Of a stretch of DNA of 64,000 nt, positions 1 through 13,900 are shown in pieces. Below the pieces are notes generated by a model. That model did not search any database. It saw only the letters and a program-made list of their open reading frames with translations, and was not told the DNA's origin. The position numbers and the translations under genes are program-made. The stretch covers positions 413,501 through 477,500 of the forward strand of contig JAUIRK010000570.1 of assembly GCA_030549495.1 (NCBI GenBank), written 5' to 3'. The stretch is from Nectonema munidae (lineage: Eukaryota; Nematomorpha; Nectonematoida; Nectonematidae). Within the stretch, counting starts at the first letter, position 1; each line of letters opens with the position of its first letter.

Positions 1-59
1 ATTTTTTTGGATCTCATTAAAAATCTGGTTGGGGCAACTATCACAAAAAAAAGATGTAG

Positions 60-440
60 AGATTTATTTGCCCTCATTAGTGATGGGCGCCTTTTTAAGT
101 TTTTCTAAAAATTTAAAGATTTTTTACACATATATTTTTAGTGTGATATAGATATTTCTAATATGCGAAATCTAGTGGTGATGTTTATTTTGTACAAAAA
201 TAATCAAACCTGTCAAAAAATGAGAGCTCATGTCAAAATTAAAATTTTTATTTAAATACTTGTAAACTTCTTCAAGTAAGCGGAATTTAGAAGTGATGTT
301 CATTTTCATGGAAATCAACCAAACGTGTTAAAAATCCATTAAATCTGTCAATCGATGTCAACTATATTAACTTTTAAATAAAAAACGATCTCCATTGCTT
401 TGTTTACAAATTCGTTATGGGCGAGAAGTCTTTAAAAGTC
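60..440 (-). repeat. Satellite A copies, reverse orientation
   Basis: About two diverged units of the tandem repeat that forms the array at 55490-56690, here in the opposite orientation. Shared landmarks are TTTACACATATA, GTGGTGATGTT, AATCAAACCTGTCAAAAAA and a following AAATTTTTATT stretch. The units are more diverged than those of the main array. Confidence 0.6.
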
Positions 441-472
441 ATTTCTTCTCAAATTTATACTGTGTGTAGTTT

Positions 473-560
473 GGTACTAGGACAAAATCCCTCGTAGGAC
501 ATAATCCCCCAAGGACATAATTCCCCTAGACAAAATCCCGCGAAAGACATAATCTCTTAT
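473..560 (+). repeat. Tandem GGACAWAATCCC motifs, likely transposon terminus
   Basis: Starts with GGTACTAGGACAAAATCCC and repeats the GGACA-AT-CCC motif about five times in 88 bases. The design (GGT start, then repeated GGACA plus a C run) resembles the ends of the elements at 49731-52139 and 53003-53499. I found no matching opposite end in the window, so only one terminus is claimed. Confidence 0.45.
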
Positions 561-779
561 GAAAATTTTGAACCTATTGTGTTTCGATACTTTTTTGCTG
601 CAACCGGAAAAAATGTATTAATCCACCCTAATATCTACACACTTAATTTTTTGCAAACCAAAAATTGCAACCAGTTATTCCAAATCAGCAAATATTCCAG
701 GTTTAATGGCATTTATTTCAATATATTCAATATACTCTCCGCTGAGCTGCAACAGCTAGAGAGAGGGTCCGCAGGTTGT

Positions 780-1240
780 GGATAGTGGAACGGCCATCAG
801 ATATGATGGTTAGATGCGACATAAGCAAGCTTAGCTTGATGAATAAGCAGCCCCCAACAAACAGTAACGACATAACGAGACGAAGTAGTAGATTGGGTGA
901 TTCCTTTCTACAAGTTAAAATGCTCCATGTTCAGAACGATGTCGTGACAGGGCGAGTAACGCCGCCTTCAAATAATCCTATTTACTGCTGCCTAGCAGTT
1001 TGTCAAATTAGACAAAGGCTAGCTCCGTAAATTTCAATTACGGCGTGGAGAACTCGATACCTCACAACATAATATCTACAAGACTAACGATGGTAAACTA
1101 GAAAACATCTCTGGCGCTCCATGGTTGCCCACGTCAAATGGATACGGCACTTTGATGATGAGATGATGATGTGATTGATGATGAAGATGATGATGAGAGA
1201 TAGGTGATGATGATGTTGATGATAATGATTTCAATATAAT
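780..1240 (+). mobile_element. Probable LINE 3' end with GAT-rich tail
   Basis: A more GC-rich stretch than its surroundings, with no open frame. It ends in an imperfect (GATGAT)n tract at 1153-1230. The LINE remnant at 15840-16800 ends in the same kind of tract. Assignment to a LINE rests on this tail and on the lack of inverted repeats; the family is not identified. Confidence 0.35.
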
Positions 1241-2150
1241 TAAAATAATTCATTATTTTTTATTCAATAGTATTTTTATTATTTAAAAATGTTAAAGTAA
1301 TTTCATGAAGGTGTAAGTTATAGGAAAATGTGGTAAATTCAAATCTAAAGAATTCAAAAATTATTTAGAAAGTAATTTGTCAATAAAGTAATAAAATGAA
1401 TCTTGAGCATCATTTCTATCATTTTATGTACGGAGTTTATATGCTTGTGCAAACTATATCCACCTGAACATTTTATTATTTTGCAGCAAATTTTACACTC
1501 TGATTCCTCTTTATTTTTTTTAACAAAATGATTCTAAATTATGAATCTAGTATTGATTGACATATTTGAAAAATAAATTGAAGCAGAAAAAATTAAAAAA
1601 TAAACGTAAAATTAAAAAAATATAAAATATTATGAAACAAAAACAATACTTTTTATTCAAAAAAAATTTAACTAAAGTCAAAACCGATTTTTTAAACTCA
1701 GTAGTAATTAACAAAAAACCGGTTTTACATCTCTACCTGCAAGTCATCATTAGGATTTGCATTGAATTGCCATATTTTACAGAAAAAAGTTCAACTAACT
1801 CTGGCTTCAAATATTGTAATCGGATTGAGCAAGCCATTTTACAATTCTGGTAGAGACATCACTGATCGATACTTCCCTTCTCACTCATTAGATGTTGGGC
1901 TTTTGCCAAAGAATTGATCTCTTCTTTGGAATAATTGTAATACATAAAAAAAGAAATTCCACCTTTTCTAAAAGATACGTGTTACACTTTATGAGAATGG
2001 AAATAAAATTTAAATTTCGTCCTATTTACCCAAAAAAAGCATATTTTAACTTATGATTGTGGTGATAAAAACCCTACGTTATACTTGATTATAGCAAGAT
2101 AAAATGAGAATTGGATTTGATGGATCAAATAAAAGAAGAATTCTTCTGCA
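1241..2150. other. AT-rich stretch, nothing recognised
   Basis: Very AT-rich DNA with only short open frames, none with a recognisable motif. Confidence 0.5.
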
Positions 2151-2620
2151 GTCGCAAAAGTAATCGATGGCCGGTTTAAATCAACTACCACTTGATTGAC
2201 GTTTCTTGGCATCGTTTTTGGAAAAAATGGATACAACAAATCCAGAAAAGAATTCTTGAGATTCATTTCTTATCAATTAGCGCAATCTTTTGTAATATCA
2301 AGAAATAAAAGAGGAATGCTCTCTAGAAGTATTATTACAGCTGGAATACTTATCGGGTTTAAATCAAATGATGAAAATGTTAATTTGGAAAGAATTCAAG
2401 TTAAACGCCCAAAACATTGTTTTGTTTGCAGACACGATTGAATTGTTGGCTTGGCCAAAAATCGATATGCCCAAAACATAAAAGGCAAGTTAACAAAATT
2501 TTTCTTTTGAGTGTGAAAAATGATTTAAAACTTTTTTTTTTTTTTTGAAAAAATCTTTCAATCAATTTTTTAAAACTATTCAAACGTGTATTTTTAATTT
2601 GTGCACATTTTGTAGACATA
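2150..2620 (+). mobile_element. Possible piggyBac-like transposase C-terminal fragment
   Basis: The frame at 2196-2438 reads GKNGYNKSRKEFLRF, then a Cys-containing end with KRPKHCFVCRH. PiggyBac transposases end with a helical segment followed by a Cys-rich zinc-binding tail of this general form. There is no catalytic region in front of it, and a second Cys cluster downstream lies in another frame. A chance resemblance is possible. Confidence 0.3.
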
Positions 2621-3630
2621 AATACTCATAAAATTGTAATTAATTGCATTTGAGGATTAAATCAATGTTAGGGAAGTTAGAATTAGTGTTTTAAGATATG
2701 TTGTTATCACCAAGAACTAAATGTCTTTTTAAGAAATAGAAACTTGCTTTTTGTTCGACGCTGCAACTCAAAAGAGGGGGATCAAAAGTTGCATGCAATA
2801 AAATCAAAACTAAGTACAAAAGAAAAGTTCTTGTTTTAGCTAAATTACAGGAGCTAACAAAAAGGAAAATGTCAATTTCTCAAAATGACATTAAGTTCTT
2901 GATGATTTTGAATGCAGTAAGGAGAACAAATGAACCATAGCACAATTAACGCATTTAGCATCAGTTCTTTTAGGGAACATTGGTGCTAAATGGGTTAAGT
3001 AAGGAAGAATATAAAGAGTATGACACTCTTCAGTTATGGCAGCATTTGAAACATGCACTACATGTTATAGCCTGCACAACGAGTTTTTCCCTCTCAGTGA
3101 AAGAACTAACAGCTAAGAAACAGTTAAATGCTTTGAAGGTAAGGAATTTCAAAGATTTTTTTGTGAAGCTACATTTAATATTTTTATTCCTTTTTAAAGT
3201 ATTATATAAATACCTCTCATTTACTTCAGCTAACGGCAAAAATAGTGTGAAAAATATCTAGTTATCTGAACGGTGCTGAGACACGAGGTGTTCGGATATG
3301 GGAGGATATACTCTATTGAAAAAATTGAAGTTCTAGTTAACTCAAGTTCGAAGCATGTAATTTGACATCAAAATACGCGTCAATTATTTTGAGTTAAGCA
3401 GAACTTTGGCTCATTCGACTTTGAGTTAAACGAAGAATAAGATGTATGAGATACGGCTGGGACCTCGGGTTAAGTGGAATTTCGACTTATCCGACTTGTT
3501 ATGGGGAGTTTACTGTCCCTTATCATGATAAAATGTATGATTAAAAAATCGACATCAAAATGGAGGATTTACTTGGATTCAAAACAAAAAAGTTAGATTC
3601 AAATGGATTTTATTTAAAAGTTGTAAAAAA
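2621..3630. other. No gene seen; possible pogo-type MITE debris
   Basis: No protein motif recognised. Around 3330-3510, phrases such as GGTTAAGTGGAATTTCGAC and TTATCCGACTTG resemble the ends of pogo/Tigger MITEs (elements built around CGACTTATCCGA-like repeats), but neither boundary can be fixed. Confidence 0.3.
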
Positions 3631-3637
3631 TGGAAGT

Positions 3638-3774
3638 TGGGGGGGGGGCATGCAAGGAATTTAGGGGGGGGGGGGCAAGCATATTGGAAATAAAATTATT
3701 TGGGGGGGGGGGCAAAAAAGGTATTTGGGGGGGGGGGGCACTGCCCCCTTGCCCCCCCCCCTGGCTACGCCACT
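3638..3774. repeat. Poly-G/poly-C rich hAT MITE remnant
   Basis: Four G runs of 9-12 bases, then C runs, and an end reading CTGGCTACGCCACTG. The same TIR type closes the MITEs at 40603-40891 and 49024-49213. The matching left TIR is absent, so the element is truncated. The proline/glycine-rich frames read here are artefacts of the homopolymers. Confidence 0.5.
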
Positions 3775-4039
3775 GGCCTGTACAGAATGAAATGTCCAAG
3801 TTTAGAATGTTTCACTTTCCTGACAAATGAGAAGGAAAAAGTATTTTAAGACGTAATCTAACGCATCTTCAATTTTATATTGAAAATAATAATCAAGGAA
3901 AATCTCGGGTAAATCAAATATAAAAAACTAAAATTACCAAAACAAGCAACATTGAAGATCCAAGGATAAAGACGGCAGGGAATAAGAAAATTAAAATACA
4001 ACTTACACTATCTTGTCAGACGACAACAAAGAATCATTA

Positions 4040-5040
4040 TTGCAAGGCAATCAACTCATTTGTATCCTTTTCTCCATCATCTCTTCGTGCGAATGAAATT
4101 GATATATCGATTTCAGCTTGTAGTGATGATACGAACAAACACGAAGCTTGAATTTTATCATTATTGACTTTTTCATTGACATCATTTCTGCCGGGTAATG
4201 AATGTCAGATATGCTCTCTTCGAAAAAAATCTTTATATCAGGAAGGGAGGGCCATACAATTTTCTTTAGTAACATTTTACAAATCAAACCTGTCAAAAAA
4301 TCCATCAAACCTGTCAATCAATGCCAAATATATAAACTTCAAAATATATTATAATTCCACATTTTTTGGCCTTATATTGTCTTCATTTATTTATAAACTA
4401 ACTTTTTGGTGATTAATTTACCAAAAATATTTTACATGTCAGTACTTTCACAGATGACATAACGCGAATCACTTTCTCTCATTATTTTAAAATAAGCTTA
4501 TACATACACAGCAAATCGAACATATTCGATTTGATTGTCAAAATATTTTCGTAACTCTATATTTAAATACCGGTTACTGTTTACTTCTGATTAATTTGTG
4601 GTCAAATATTTTTTCATTATTTTTGAACAATTTTGGTCTCATTTACCAAATTGATCTTTCTCTATTTCATCACGACGGTATTTTTGACAATATATATACA
4701 TCGGTAATGAATACTAAATTTCAATGTGGTCACAATGGCTATATATTTAGTTAATTCGACACTACATTGGCTTTTATATATTTGAGCCCAATAGATGAAA
4801 TATTTTTCTTTCTTGATATAAAAACGTTTTATCAATCTCATAAATAGGGATGCGACCAAATTTCTACTCAAAGCAACATGAGATCATGTTAGATAAAAGC
4901 CCATAAAATTAAAATTTTTATTCCTCATGAAATTTTTCAATAATAACCCTATAGATGAATTATATATTATAATATATTTACTGATAAATGATTAATTTTT
5001 ACTTACAAATTCGCTATCAGCTTGAAGTCTGTACTTTCTC
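4040..5040. repeat. Scattered satellite A-like fragments
   Basis: At 4285-4345 AATCAAACCTGTCAAAAAA is followed by a second CAAACCTGTCAATCAATG, as at 310-365. At 4890-5030 the TTACAAATTCGCTAT phrase matches that at 405-420. These are isolated pieces, not an ordered array. Confidence 0.4.
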
Positions 5041-7870
5041 CTATACTTATATGGTATCTAATTTGGCTCTATATTCTAAACTGATCTTGGCTTGGTAGCT
5101 CTACTTTCATCAGAAATTCATTTAATGCAATCAATTTTCGAAAAAACTTTTTCAGAGATTTATTTAGCTCAGAATTTAAGCGATTTCAGCACTCTTCTAT
5201 TGAAGGGAATCTTTTTGTTGATTTTGTCTTTTTTAACAATATTGTGTGGTAGTATCAGGTGATATGAACAGATATCACTCTGGATATTTGCAAAGAAATC
5301 TCTTTCAAAATTCGTGTTCTTGATGAAATCAATCATAATCCTTTTTTCAATTAGAAAAAGTTTTTCACCTTTATTATCTAAAATACTCTCTCATTCACAT
5401 CGAAGAAAAAAATTCGTCAAATTCGATTCACATTTATCAATTTTTTTCCCAGAATAGCTTCATCTTCGCATATTGGTTTCTGTCATAGTTGTAATGAATT
5501 TGAATGTTAAATGCATCGCACTTCATCAACACTGATTACGACCTCACATGATTTGGCACCATTCCAACTTCACATCACCTTTCATACAAAGCCTCACGAA
5601 ACATTTAACCTGCTTCACATTATTTTCAGTTTTTACTTTAATTATATAAATAAAAAGTAATAACACAGCACAACACCACAACCTAATCACTTCATCAAAG
5701 AAAACAAGCAAGAGGTGAAACCTTTGCGAGATCTTCACCAACTCCCAAAGCTATCAACCAGCTAATCCATAAAGGCTATCCAATAAGCCAAAGCCCGTGA
5801 AGATCGAAGACGCCTAAATTTCTCTCTTTACCATAAAGTTGTTTTCGTTCAAATTTTCGATTTTGCTGGTGCAGCAATAAAATAGTTATGGTAAATCTAT
5901 AACTGTCTGAAAATTTTCAGATCCCTTTTAGTCAATTGATGATTAAGTTATTCTAATAAGATAAAGGTTTAAAGATTTTTGATTCATAATGGTGGAGCTT
6001 CTTCTTCACGGTGATTTTGAAAATCTCAATACTAGGTTTTTACATCTTGTAATTCATTGGAAAAACATATATCTTCAGTGTAGACAAGTTACATACTTGT
6101 TTTTTGAAACTATATAGCCCCTCAAAGAACTACTATATTGACAATATAGAAGCACTTTATTAAACAAGTTACTATTTCTTTTTTTTTTATGATTACGCGT
6201 TATCATTTCAATGTGCCATCTTACTTCTCTCTACTCAAATATTTGTACTATACTAAATAACGATCGTGGGAAAAAACTTGACAAATAATTTTTTGGAGAA
6301 AACGGATTTTTAACATTTCGATTAACAATTAGTATACTTGTCAAAATTGTTCATAATTGCATTAGTTTATTTCATATATTACAACTTCAATAATTTGAAA
6401 TAAAAATTTACAGTAGATGGCGTTAAATTAAAAATTTTACACTAGTTTTTCTTTATAAGGACAAAAAAAGTTTATTTTTAGTATTTTGAATTTGAAGAAT
6501 TTTCCTGTTCCGTATGGCGAAGGTTAATGACTTTTTAAAATTTTAAAGGGTTTTCTGAATGATGTTGAAATACGAAAGGTTTTTCATATTTCTTAAATTT
6601 ATCAAAAATGCACAAAAATTCAGTTTTCAGAAATTGTTTTCCTATTTCTGGTAAATGAAATTATACGGAAAAAATGTATAGCAGAACAAAGGAGATATTG
6701 TCAATCAATAAGCAATTATTTTAGAGAAATAAGAGTTAGTTTTTCAACTTAAAACACATGGGCCTTGTTTTAGAGAGGCGGACAAGATTACAAAAAGAGA
6801 ACTTTTTTGGTTCGAGGACTATATTTTGTTCCCTCTTCTTTTTAGACTTTTCTTCTTGCCTCTAATTTTTAAATTTATTTGGAAAGTTTACAAAATAAAA
6901 ACTATGAGTCCATTCTTATTTCTATTATGTTTAGATTAGAAAAATAAAAATGTTTCTTAAATTTATCAATCTTAAACTTTCAACTCAAATCATAATGCAG
7001 CTTTTTTCCAACAGAAAATGACTTTTAAGAAAAAGAGTGAAAGATGTACCGCGTATAAATAAGTTAGAAAATTCTTTTCATAAAAATGATATGCCCCCTC
7101 ACATTTCCAATACAAAGATAGATCACTAAGCTAGATTCTAATCGTTGGCAAGGCGTTTCCTCTATTTTTCGTTATATGGAGGTTTTCGATGACTTTAAAG
7201 TAATTAAAAATAATTTGTTACTTATTTCCAATCGAAGAAATTATTATCAAGGGAGTATGAATACAATAAGTTTCGTTATTTCAAAAATTTCGCTGTCTTA
7301 TTTTTTAAATTAATAATAATTTAGCCATTTCCTCATTATTATAATTCCAACCCTTGGATAAAAATTCTCTACTGTAAGTTATATAAAAAAAATAATAAGA
7401 AAAAATATGCAAAAAATTAGTTTTGAAAAACTTCGTCCTAAAATTGAATAATCAGAAACTAGCAAATTCATAATTGAAAAAAACCTCTAAAAATGTTTTT
7501 TCATTTCCTAGTTATATAATAACATTTTAAAACTCACCTTTTCTTGTTAATAAGAGTCACACCTGCAATTATAATAATATTTAAAATTTTAATAATTTGA
7601 ACGAGTGGGGACTTTATTTAACTCATTTGATATCAGAAAAAACAAGAGACATTCAATTTATTAAAAGTAAAACTACTCCAAAAGCCAGAAATCGTCTACG
7701 CTCCTAAAAATGACCGTGGGATCAAATAGGTTAAAAATATAGTTTTTGGAATGTTCTTAAAACTTGAATTTTATAATATTTGTATCATTGATAAGAATAG
7801 AAGATTTTTACGACCGTTCTTCTCTTCGGATTTTGTCGGTATCTCATCAAAGGGAAGATTAATCTTCCAA
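5041..7870. other. AT-rich stretch, no gene recognised
   Basis: Long AT-rich tract with short open frames only and no recognisable protein motif. At 5725-5815 there are two diverged units of the GGCTATC-type minisatellite better developed at 62384-62625. Confidence 0.5.
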
Positions 7871-7874
7871 AGCT

Positions 7875-7970
7875 GGACAGATGGTAAGGATAGTCACGAT
7901 AGGGAATCAAACCCAGACCATTTGGATCGAGACCCTACTCTCCTAACACTAAGCCATCTGCCAACAGGTT
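7875..7970 (-). mobile_element. tRNA-derived SINE head
   Basis: Read on the minus strand, the segment has a tRNA-like A box (GATGGCTTAGTGTTAGG) and, about 45 bases further on, a B box (GGGTTTGATTCCC). This is the internal RNA polymerase III promoter layout. No convincing cloverleaf or acceptor stem forms, so this is a SINE head rather than a tRNA gene. Confidence 0.55.
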
Positions 7971-10703
7971 TTCATGGAAAGCTTTTCTACTTTGTAAACA
8001 TTTTAATTCCGCATCTTTTGTGATTTTCAAAACAGGTTAGCTTTTTTCATTCATATCAGAAGAAAATTAAACATAACAAGCATTACGCAAATTTTGGGTG
8101 AAAGTTGTAGGAAGCAGAAAATCAGAAGTGTTCAATTAGAGTAAGAAAGTAGATTTATATTTGAGCTTATAATTGTATGATACTTTTAGAAATGTAGCAA
8201 ATCGTCAACAAAATAGATTACGTGTATTAAATTTTTGGATTTAATTGTATATTTATATCATTTATAAACCATAAAAAAAATTATGTGTGATGAAATAACA
8301 AAAAATTATTTCCTAAAAAAGCTTTCTATTTGATTGTTTGATACTTTTAGAAAAAGTTAATGTTAAAAAATGGAAAATGTACAATTAATTTCTTACAAAA
8401 TGCATTTCATTCCAACTTGGTTTCGAACGCTAATGCACTTAAGCAAACGCTTCTAGCAAATATTGAAGTAATTGCATGTTTTGTATATGCGCCCAGTCTA
8501 GCGTATATAAGTGAAATGCGGTAAAAGAAACTTACAACACACACTAGACAGAAAGATTAATAATGATTTCAAAAATACTTGAATAAAATGGGAAATATCT
8601 TCGTATATCATTTGATAATGGATTATTATAAATTAGAGCATACTTTTTGTATTAACAAACAAAATCATCAAATGATTTATTCTACATCATCTTGTATATG
8701 ATATAAATCTTAGTGAATTAAAATTACGTGCATTTACTTTCATTTCGGCGCTCCTTTAAAAAATCTTGGAGTTACTTCCTCCTCATCCCTCTCTTATTCT
8801 CATTTTGTTTTGAAAGCTTCATTAGTGGACGCTTTTGAAAAGTGAACACTTTTTTAAAGTCCCACTCTATTCTTTGAAGCTAACAGGTCTATATAATGAA
8901 TATTTTTTGAGTCGATAGGCTGTGAAATATAAAAAGCAAGGTTTTAGTGATATTTAACTTTTTTTATCGAAGCTATAATTGGTTGTTGTTGCTGACCACC
9001 AGATTAGGCTATCTCAAAATCAGCTTAATGAGTCAGTCCAAAAATCATTTTATCTGAGTGAACACTTTTCACTCGAAAAATGCTCACAGGGTTACACTTT
9101 CGCATCAGAAGAGACAGTATTGATAACTCACTTTTTACTTCAAAAAATACATCTAAAAATGGGACCGACTTTTCACAGCAAAAAACCAAAATGTAGAAAA
9201 TTTTAGTAAAATACATCAAAAACATTTAAAAAAATCTTTAAACATTATAAATCTGTTAAATCTGCATTGTAAGATCATTAAAAATTTTATGGTGGCGGTG
9301 GGTGCTTTAAAAGAGGGGGGGGGGCTTTTAAGAAAAATCATCATAACTATGTGATTATTATTAATGTAGTAGTTGGACTTTTAAGGGTACTTCGTATTAC
9401 ATTGAATTTCTGATAAATTTCTATTCACAAAAATAACTACTTCATATAAACTGGAAGGTAAATAAATATAAAAGATCGATATTTCATTTTAAGATAAGAC
9501 TCAATGCCCCCCCCTCTGAATACTCCACTGTCATACTATGTGGAACTGGAAAATTGTTTTTAAGAACTTATAATAAAAACAAGAAAAATCGGTTAGCTCA
9601 ATTAATTGATATCGCTATTACAATATGGAGGAGGTTACTAAGAACGGAGTTATTAAAAACATTATATGATTGCCCCTCTAAGTTGAGAAACAATGTTGTG
9701 GGTATTATGATTGTAATTTTATAAAAATAGGAATAAATAAATAAAAGAAAGAATTTATTTAAAATTTTTTAATTTGAATTTTTGGCGTATTCAATTTCTT
9801 CAATTTTAAAATAATATAAATTGCAAATTTTATTCAAAAAAAAAATTATAGAAACATAAATAAAAAGTATAATAAAAACTTTGTTAACAAAAATTAGCGT
9901 ATTAAATCCCCCTTTGAAATTTCTATAATCCCTGCTCTTCTTTGAAACCACTGCTTTATCGAGACATGTTTGAAGAATTGTTTCAATTTTTAGATTTAAA
10001 AATATTGAAAGTTTTAGAACTAGAACATGTGTTATATGAATATATAAAAGGATAGCTTAGACACCTCGCAAAGGATGTACTGTGTAATCGATCAATTTAA
10101 AAGTTTAATGAAACATTGACAATATTTTATCACTATAAATATTTGCAAATCAAGAGTACAAGTTAAAATTATTTTAATAAAAATATTAGGTTTTTTGAAA
10201 AAATTAAGCTCAAAATAATAATAATAATCAAAATTGAAATTCAATGATTTTTAATTTCTGTTATATTTTTATCATCGTTGTTGCGTAATCGTTATGTTAT
10301 AAATACAAATTGTTACAAAAACTAGAGCAAATAGCTAAGGAATTTTTTTTCAGTGCTTTCATTTCTATACAACTTTTACCTAACACATCACGAAATTGTT
10401 ACAATTATTGCCATCATTAATGATTATTACAATGATGGCAAATTTTACAATAATATAAAATTTGAAGTAAATATTTATTCACTTTGTATTTTAGTTATAT
10501 ATAATTTCTACAAATCAAATAATTTTTTCTTAATTGTTTTAAGATATCGTTTTCTGTCAATCTTGAAAAAACAAGTAAAACTCATCACTGCTACTGTTCC
10601 AAGAATAAAGCCGAATAGCATTTTGTGAAGTTTGAACTTAAAAAGAAGTAGGAAAACACTTCAAAATAAAGTTAAACTACAAAGATAAAATACTTGAAAG
10701 AAA
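7971..10703. other. AT-rich stretch 3' of the ABCB6 gene, no gene recognised
   Basis: No protein motif seen. A G run at 9316-9327 and a C run at 9506-9513, ending near TACTCCACTGTCA, may be the two sides of another MITE about 230 bp long, but its TIRs are not clear. Confidence 0.45.
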
Positions 10704-10709
10704 TTTATT
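10704..10709 (-). promoter_or_regulatory. Candidate polyadenylation signal for ABCB6
   Basis: TTTATT on the plus strand is AATAAA on the minus strand, about 160 bases beyond the ABCB6 stop codon. It is the first canonical hexamer I see after the stop. AATAAA is common in such AT-rich DNA, so this is only a candidate. Confidence 0.4.
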
Positions 10710-10870
10710 TCATATTTTTTATATATTTGATCAGATAAAATGTCAAAAAAATAGACAATTAAAATAAAACCAAAAATCCCTTATTGCAAATATTAAAGCC
10801 TTCATAAAGATAGGTAGTAAGTGAAACAAGCATCGCGATGTAAAGGGCGAGCTGAGGCCTTCCATCAAAT

Positions 10871-10970
10871 TCAATTAGAAGGGGAATCTTTACTTTTGTT
10901 GTCATCTTTGATCTGTTGCTCCATCCACATGCCAAAATAAATCCCCTCTTGGGACATGAGCTCCTCATGT
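10871..10970 (-). CDS. ABCB6: ABCB6 exon 14 (C-terminus and stop)
   Basis: Lies about 8 kb from exon 13. Acceptor TATCGCAG. Completes the Arg codon, then [18 protein letters not shown] and a short hydrophilic tail ending in TGA at 10871-10873. Human ABCB6 has HEALLSRGGVYADMWQLQ at this point. Confidence 0.93.
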
Positions 10971-13900
10971 CTGCGATAAGAAAAATATGGATACATCATG
11001 TGTTAGTATTGAAAACATCAAATATAAATTTAAAATGTAGTTTAACTAGTGGAGCATCAGCACGTGAACCCATTAATGACCAATGTTCCTCTAGAGCAGG
11101 GGTCGGCAAAGTGGTTGATATCGACACCTGGCGGTCGATAACAGATCTTTAGGGGTCGATAAGATAGACAAACTATTGTGATATGCTTTTTTTTACTTTA
11201 TAGTAGTAATAAATCTCCTTTTTCTTTAAAAACATAGCTTAGGACATTGTATAGTATAGGATATATGAAACATTTTTGGTTTGTATTTTTTCTCTTAATT
11301 GTTGGACATTGATTAATGTTTTTATGAAACATTTCTATGTGTCGAAGTGAAGACAAATGTTCTATGGGGTCGACGGTTAAAAAAGTTTACCAATCCCTGG
11401 TCTAGAGGAACATAATAAAAATGAATTTTTTTCAATAAAAAAGTGATTTGTAATATAGGTTCTTCTTGTCGTTAAAAAAGAAAAATTATTTTAATTTTCT
11501 TGTTAAAATTTTTCATCAAACAAGATACTTTTGTCATTTTTAAAGGTGTTCAAAAACTTAAATTTTGAAAAGAATTACTTTATTTATACAAAACTAAATT
11601 ATTTAATACATTTAAAGCCTTCTATAATAACTGAAAAAAATGTATTAATAATCGATTTTGAGTTGAAAAAGTTAAAAAATTATAGAAAAAATTATGATGT
11701 TCCTCTATAGCAGGGTTTCCCAACCTTTTTGTTGCTGTGTACCACTCATGGACTTATTCTGTAGGTACGTACCACCTAACTTTAACGAGTAGTTTTTGAC
11801 CATAAAAGAAGTATACTAAAAGGTTAACATACACAATAACATATAAATATAATACAGGTAAACGAATTCGCAATTAAAAAATATACAAAACTTAACTTAA
11901 ATTATTTGCACATGTGCATCACAAAGCATAAACAAGCAAAATATTTACTTATCGACCAATAAGTACTCACTCGTAAGTCAATGCGATGGCTGGAGTTGCT
12001 TTTCTTCTTCTAGTTTTGCAAGCCGTGGAGATATTATGCTCACACAACATCGGAAATTGTGTTCTGGGTTTACGAAACGATTTCTTGCCTTCGATTTGAT
12101 TGTAAGAAAGGTAGAAAACTCTTGTTCGCATTCCCATGTCGTTGGAAATATGAGAAGCTGAGGAATGGCTTTTCACTAGTGACGGATAGGAGGGACTTAC
12201 ATTTAACCAGAAGTTGGCCAATTTATGATTTTAACCTTCGTGGCACTGCAAATCGATGAGTTCTTCTTGTTCACCAGTTCCCACTGTGAGATCACCAATG
12301 TTAATAGTAGTGAATGGATACCGAATGTAAGTGCATCACGATCATTAAATAAGTACTGCCTGATTTCATCTTTCAACAGAAGGAGATCTTTGGTGATCTC
12401 TTGACCAAATGCAATACTAGCCCCCCCTCCTCAAGTGACGCCACATTCTCACCCATTCCAAACGGTCTGTTCCCAATCCACAAATCGAGCTTTCGAGTAA
12501 ATGCAGTCAATTTGATTGAGAAAACAATGATGTTATTTCAGCGCTTTGAGAACAATGAAATGATACATGACTCCAAAAATATCTGACAGATAGGCAAGGT
12601 AAAGAATGAAGTTTTCATCTTCAAGGATCTTAAGAACTTCGTGATCTTTTGTTTGGAAAAACTGAAGCAGCTCCTTTCTCAGCACCAAAAGGAGCATAGT
12701 GGTATTCCCTCGAGACAGACACCTCACTTCCGTATGAAAATCAATGACGTGTATTCTGATCCGATATCCTTACAGATGACCTTGAAGAGACGACTATTTA
12801 GGGCAGATGTCATAATGTAGTTTACACAGAAGTGACAGATGGAGATACTCCTTACACCCGAGCTTGGAACCCAGATTTTCTCCCAAGCATAACAGAAGCG
12901 CCTTCAGTTGTGCAACCTACTATCTTGGTCCATTGGAGACCATTTTCTTTGAAAAAGTTTTCATAAGCTCGAACACGTCTTCTCCTTTTGCTGTAGTTGT
13001 CATTTCATTGGTCAAGAGTAATTCACTTTGAATTGCATCCTTAGTAGCATAACGCACATATACCAGAAGCTGTCGCAGTTTGAAACGTCCGTTGATTCGT
13101 CCAGTTGTATTGCAAATCCATATTTTGAGCCCGGTACTTCCGTAATGACTGGTTCATTAATAACAGTAGACATTTCTTTAATACACCTCTGTATCGTTTT
13201 ATTTGACACTGCTTCATCAACGATGCCATGCTTCACCATTTGTTGTGGAAGGCTTTTATTTCTTCGCCAAAAAAGTGCAATTTGACAGGAGGCTGCCACA
13301 ATACCAACCGACTGCTCATATTACTTCCTCGTTTTGTCTAGTCGTTTTTCTCAAGTCGCTTAAAATAATTAGGATCGCGGTCTTTCTAGTCTGGATTTTG
13401 GAGATGGCGTTGTAAAAGGCTTCATTGATGCATTTGATAATGTCTTCATACACACCACACACCGTGGCACAGATTTTTCCCTATTCTTCAATTCATAGAA
13501 CCAAAATTAATATATTGATCGCTATACTGTCGTTTGGGCATTTGATTTAACACTAGAATAATCTGAAATAAAACTAAAAGTTGCTTTTTAATATATTGAA
13601 TATATATAATAATTTACATAATAATCGATAAAAATAAATAATCACAAAGATGGTAAGTTAATTAATCACAACACTGTACCTACTAAGTCAACAGAATGTG
13701 TGTGCATGCTACATTATACGCATATGCACATATTTACATGTATTACAGTTGAGGAACTAAAGAAAAGGAACTTTAGCCAAATTCACAGTACACTACATTT
13801 CTCTGTGTGGGAATTTCTGTGAAAACAAGGACTTTTTTTGAATTTTTGAAAAACATCTCGCGTACCACTTGGAAGGCTTTCCCGTACCACCAGGGGTACG

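Noticed and set aside
3614-3830. Proline- or glycine-rich open frames on both strands
   Set aside because: They are translations of G and C homopolymers in a MITE remnant.
7875-7970. A genuine tRNA gene
   Set aside because: A and B boxes are present, but the acceptor stem and anticodon arm do not fold; a SINE head is more likely.
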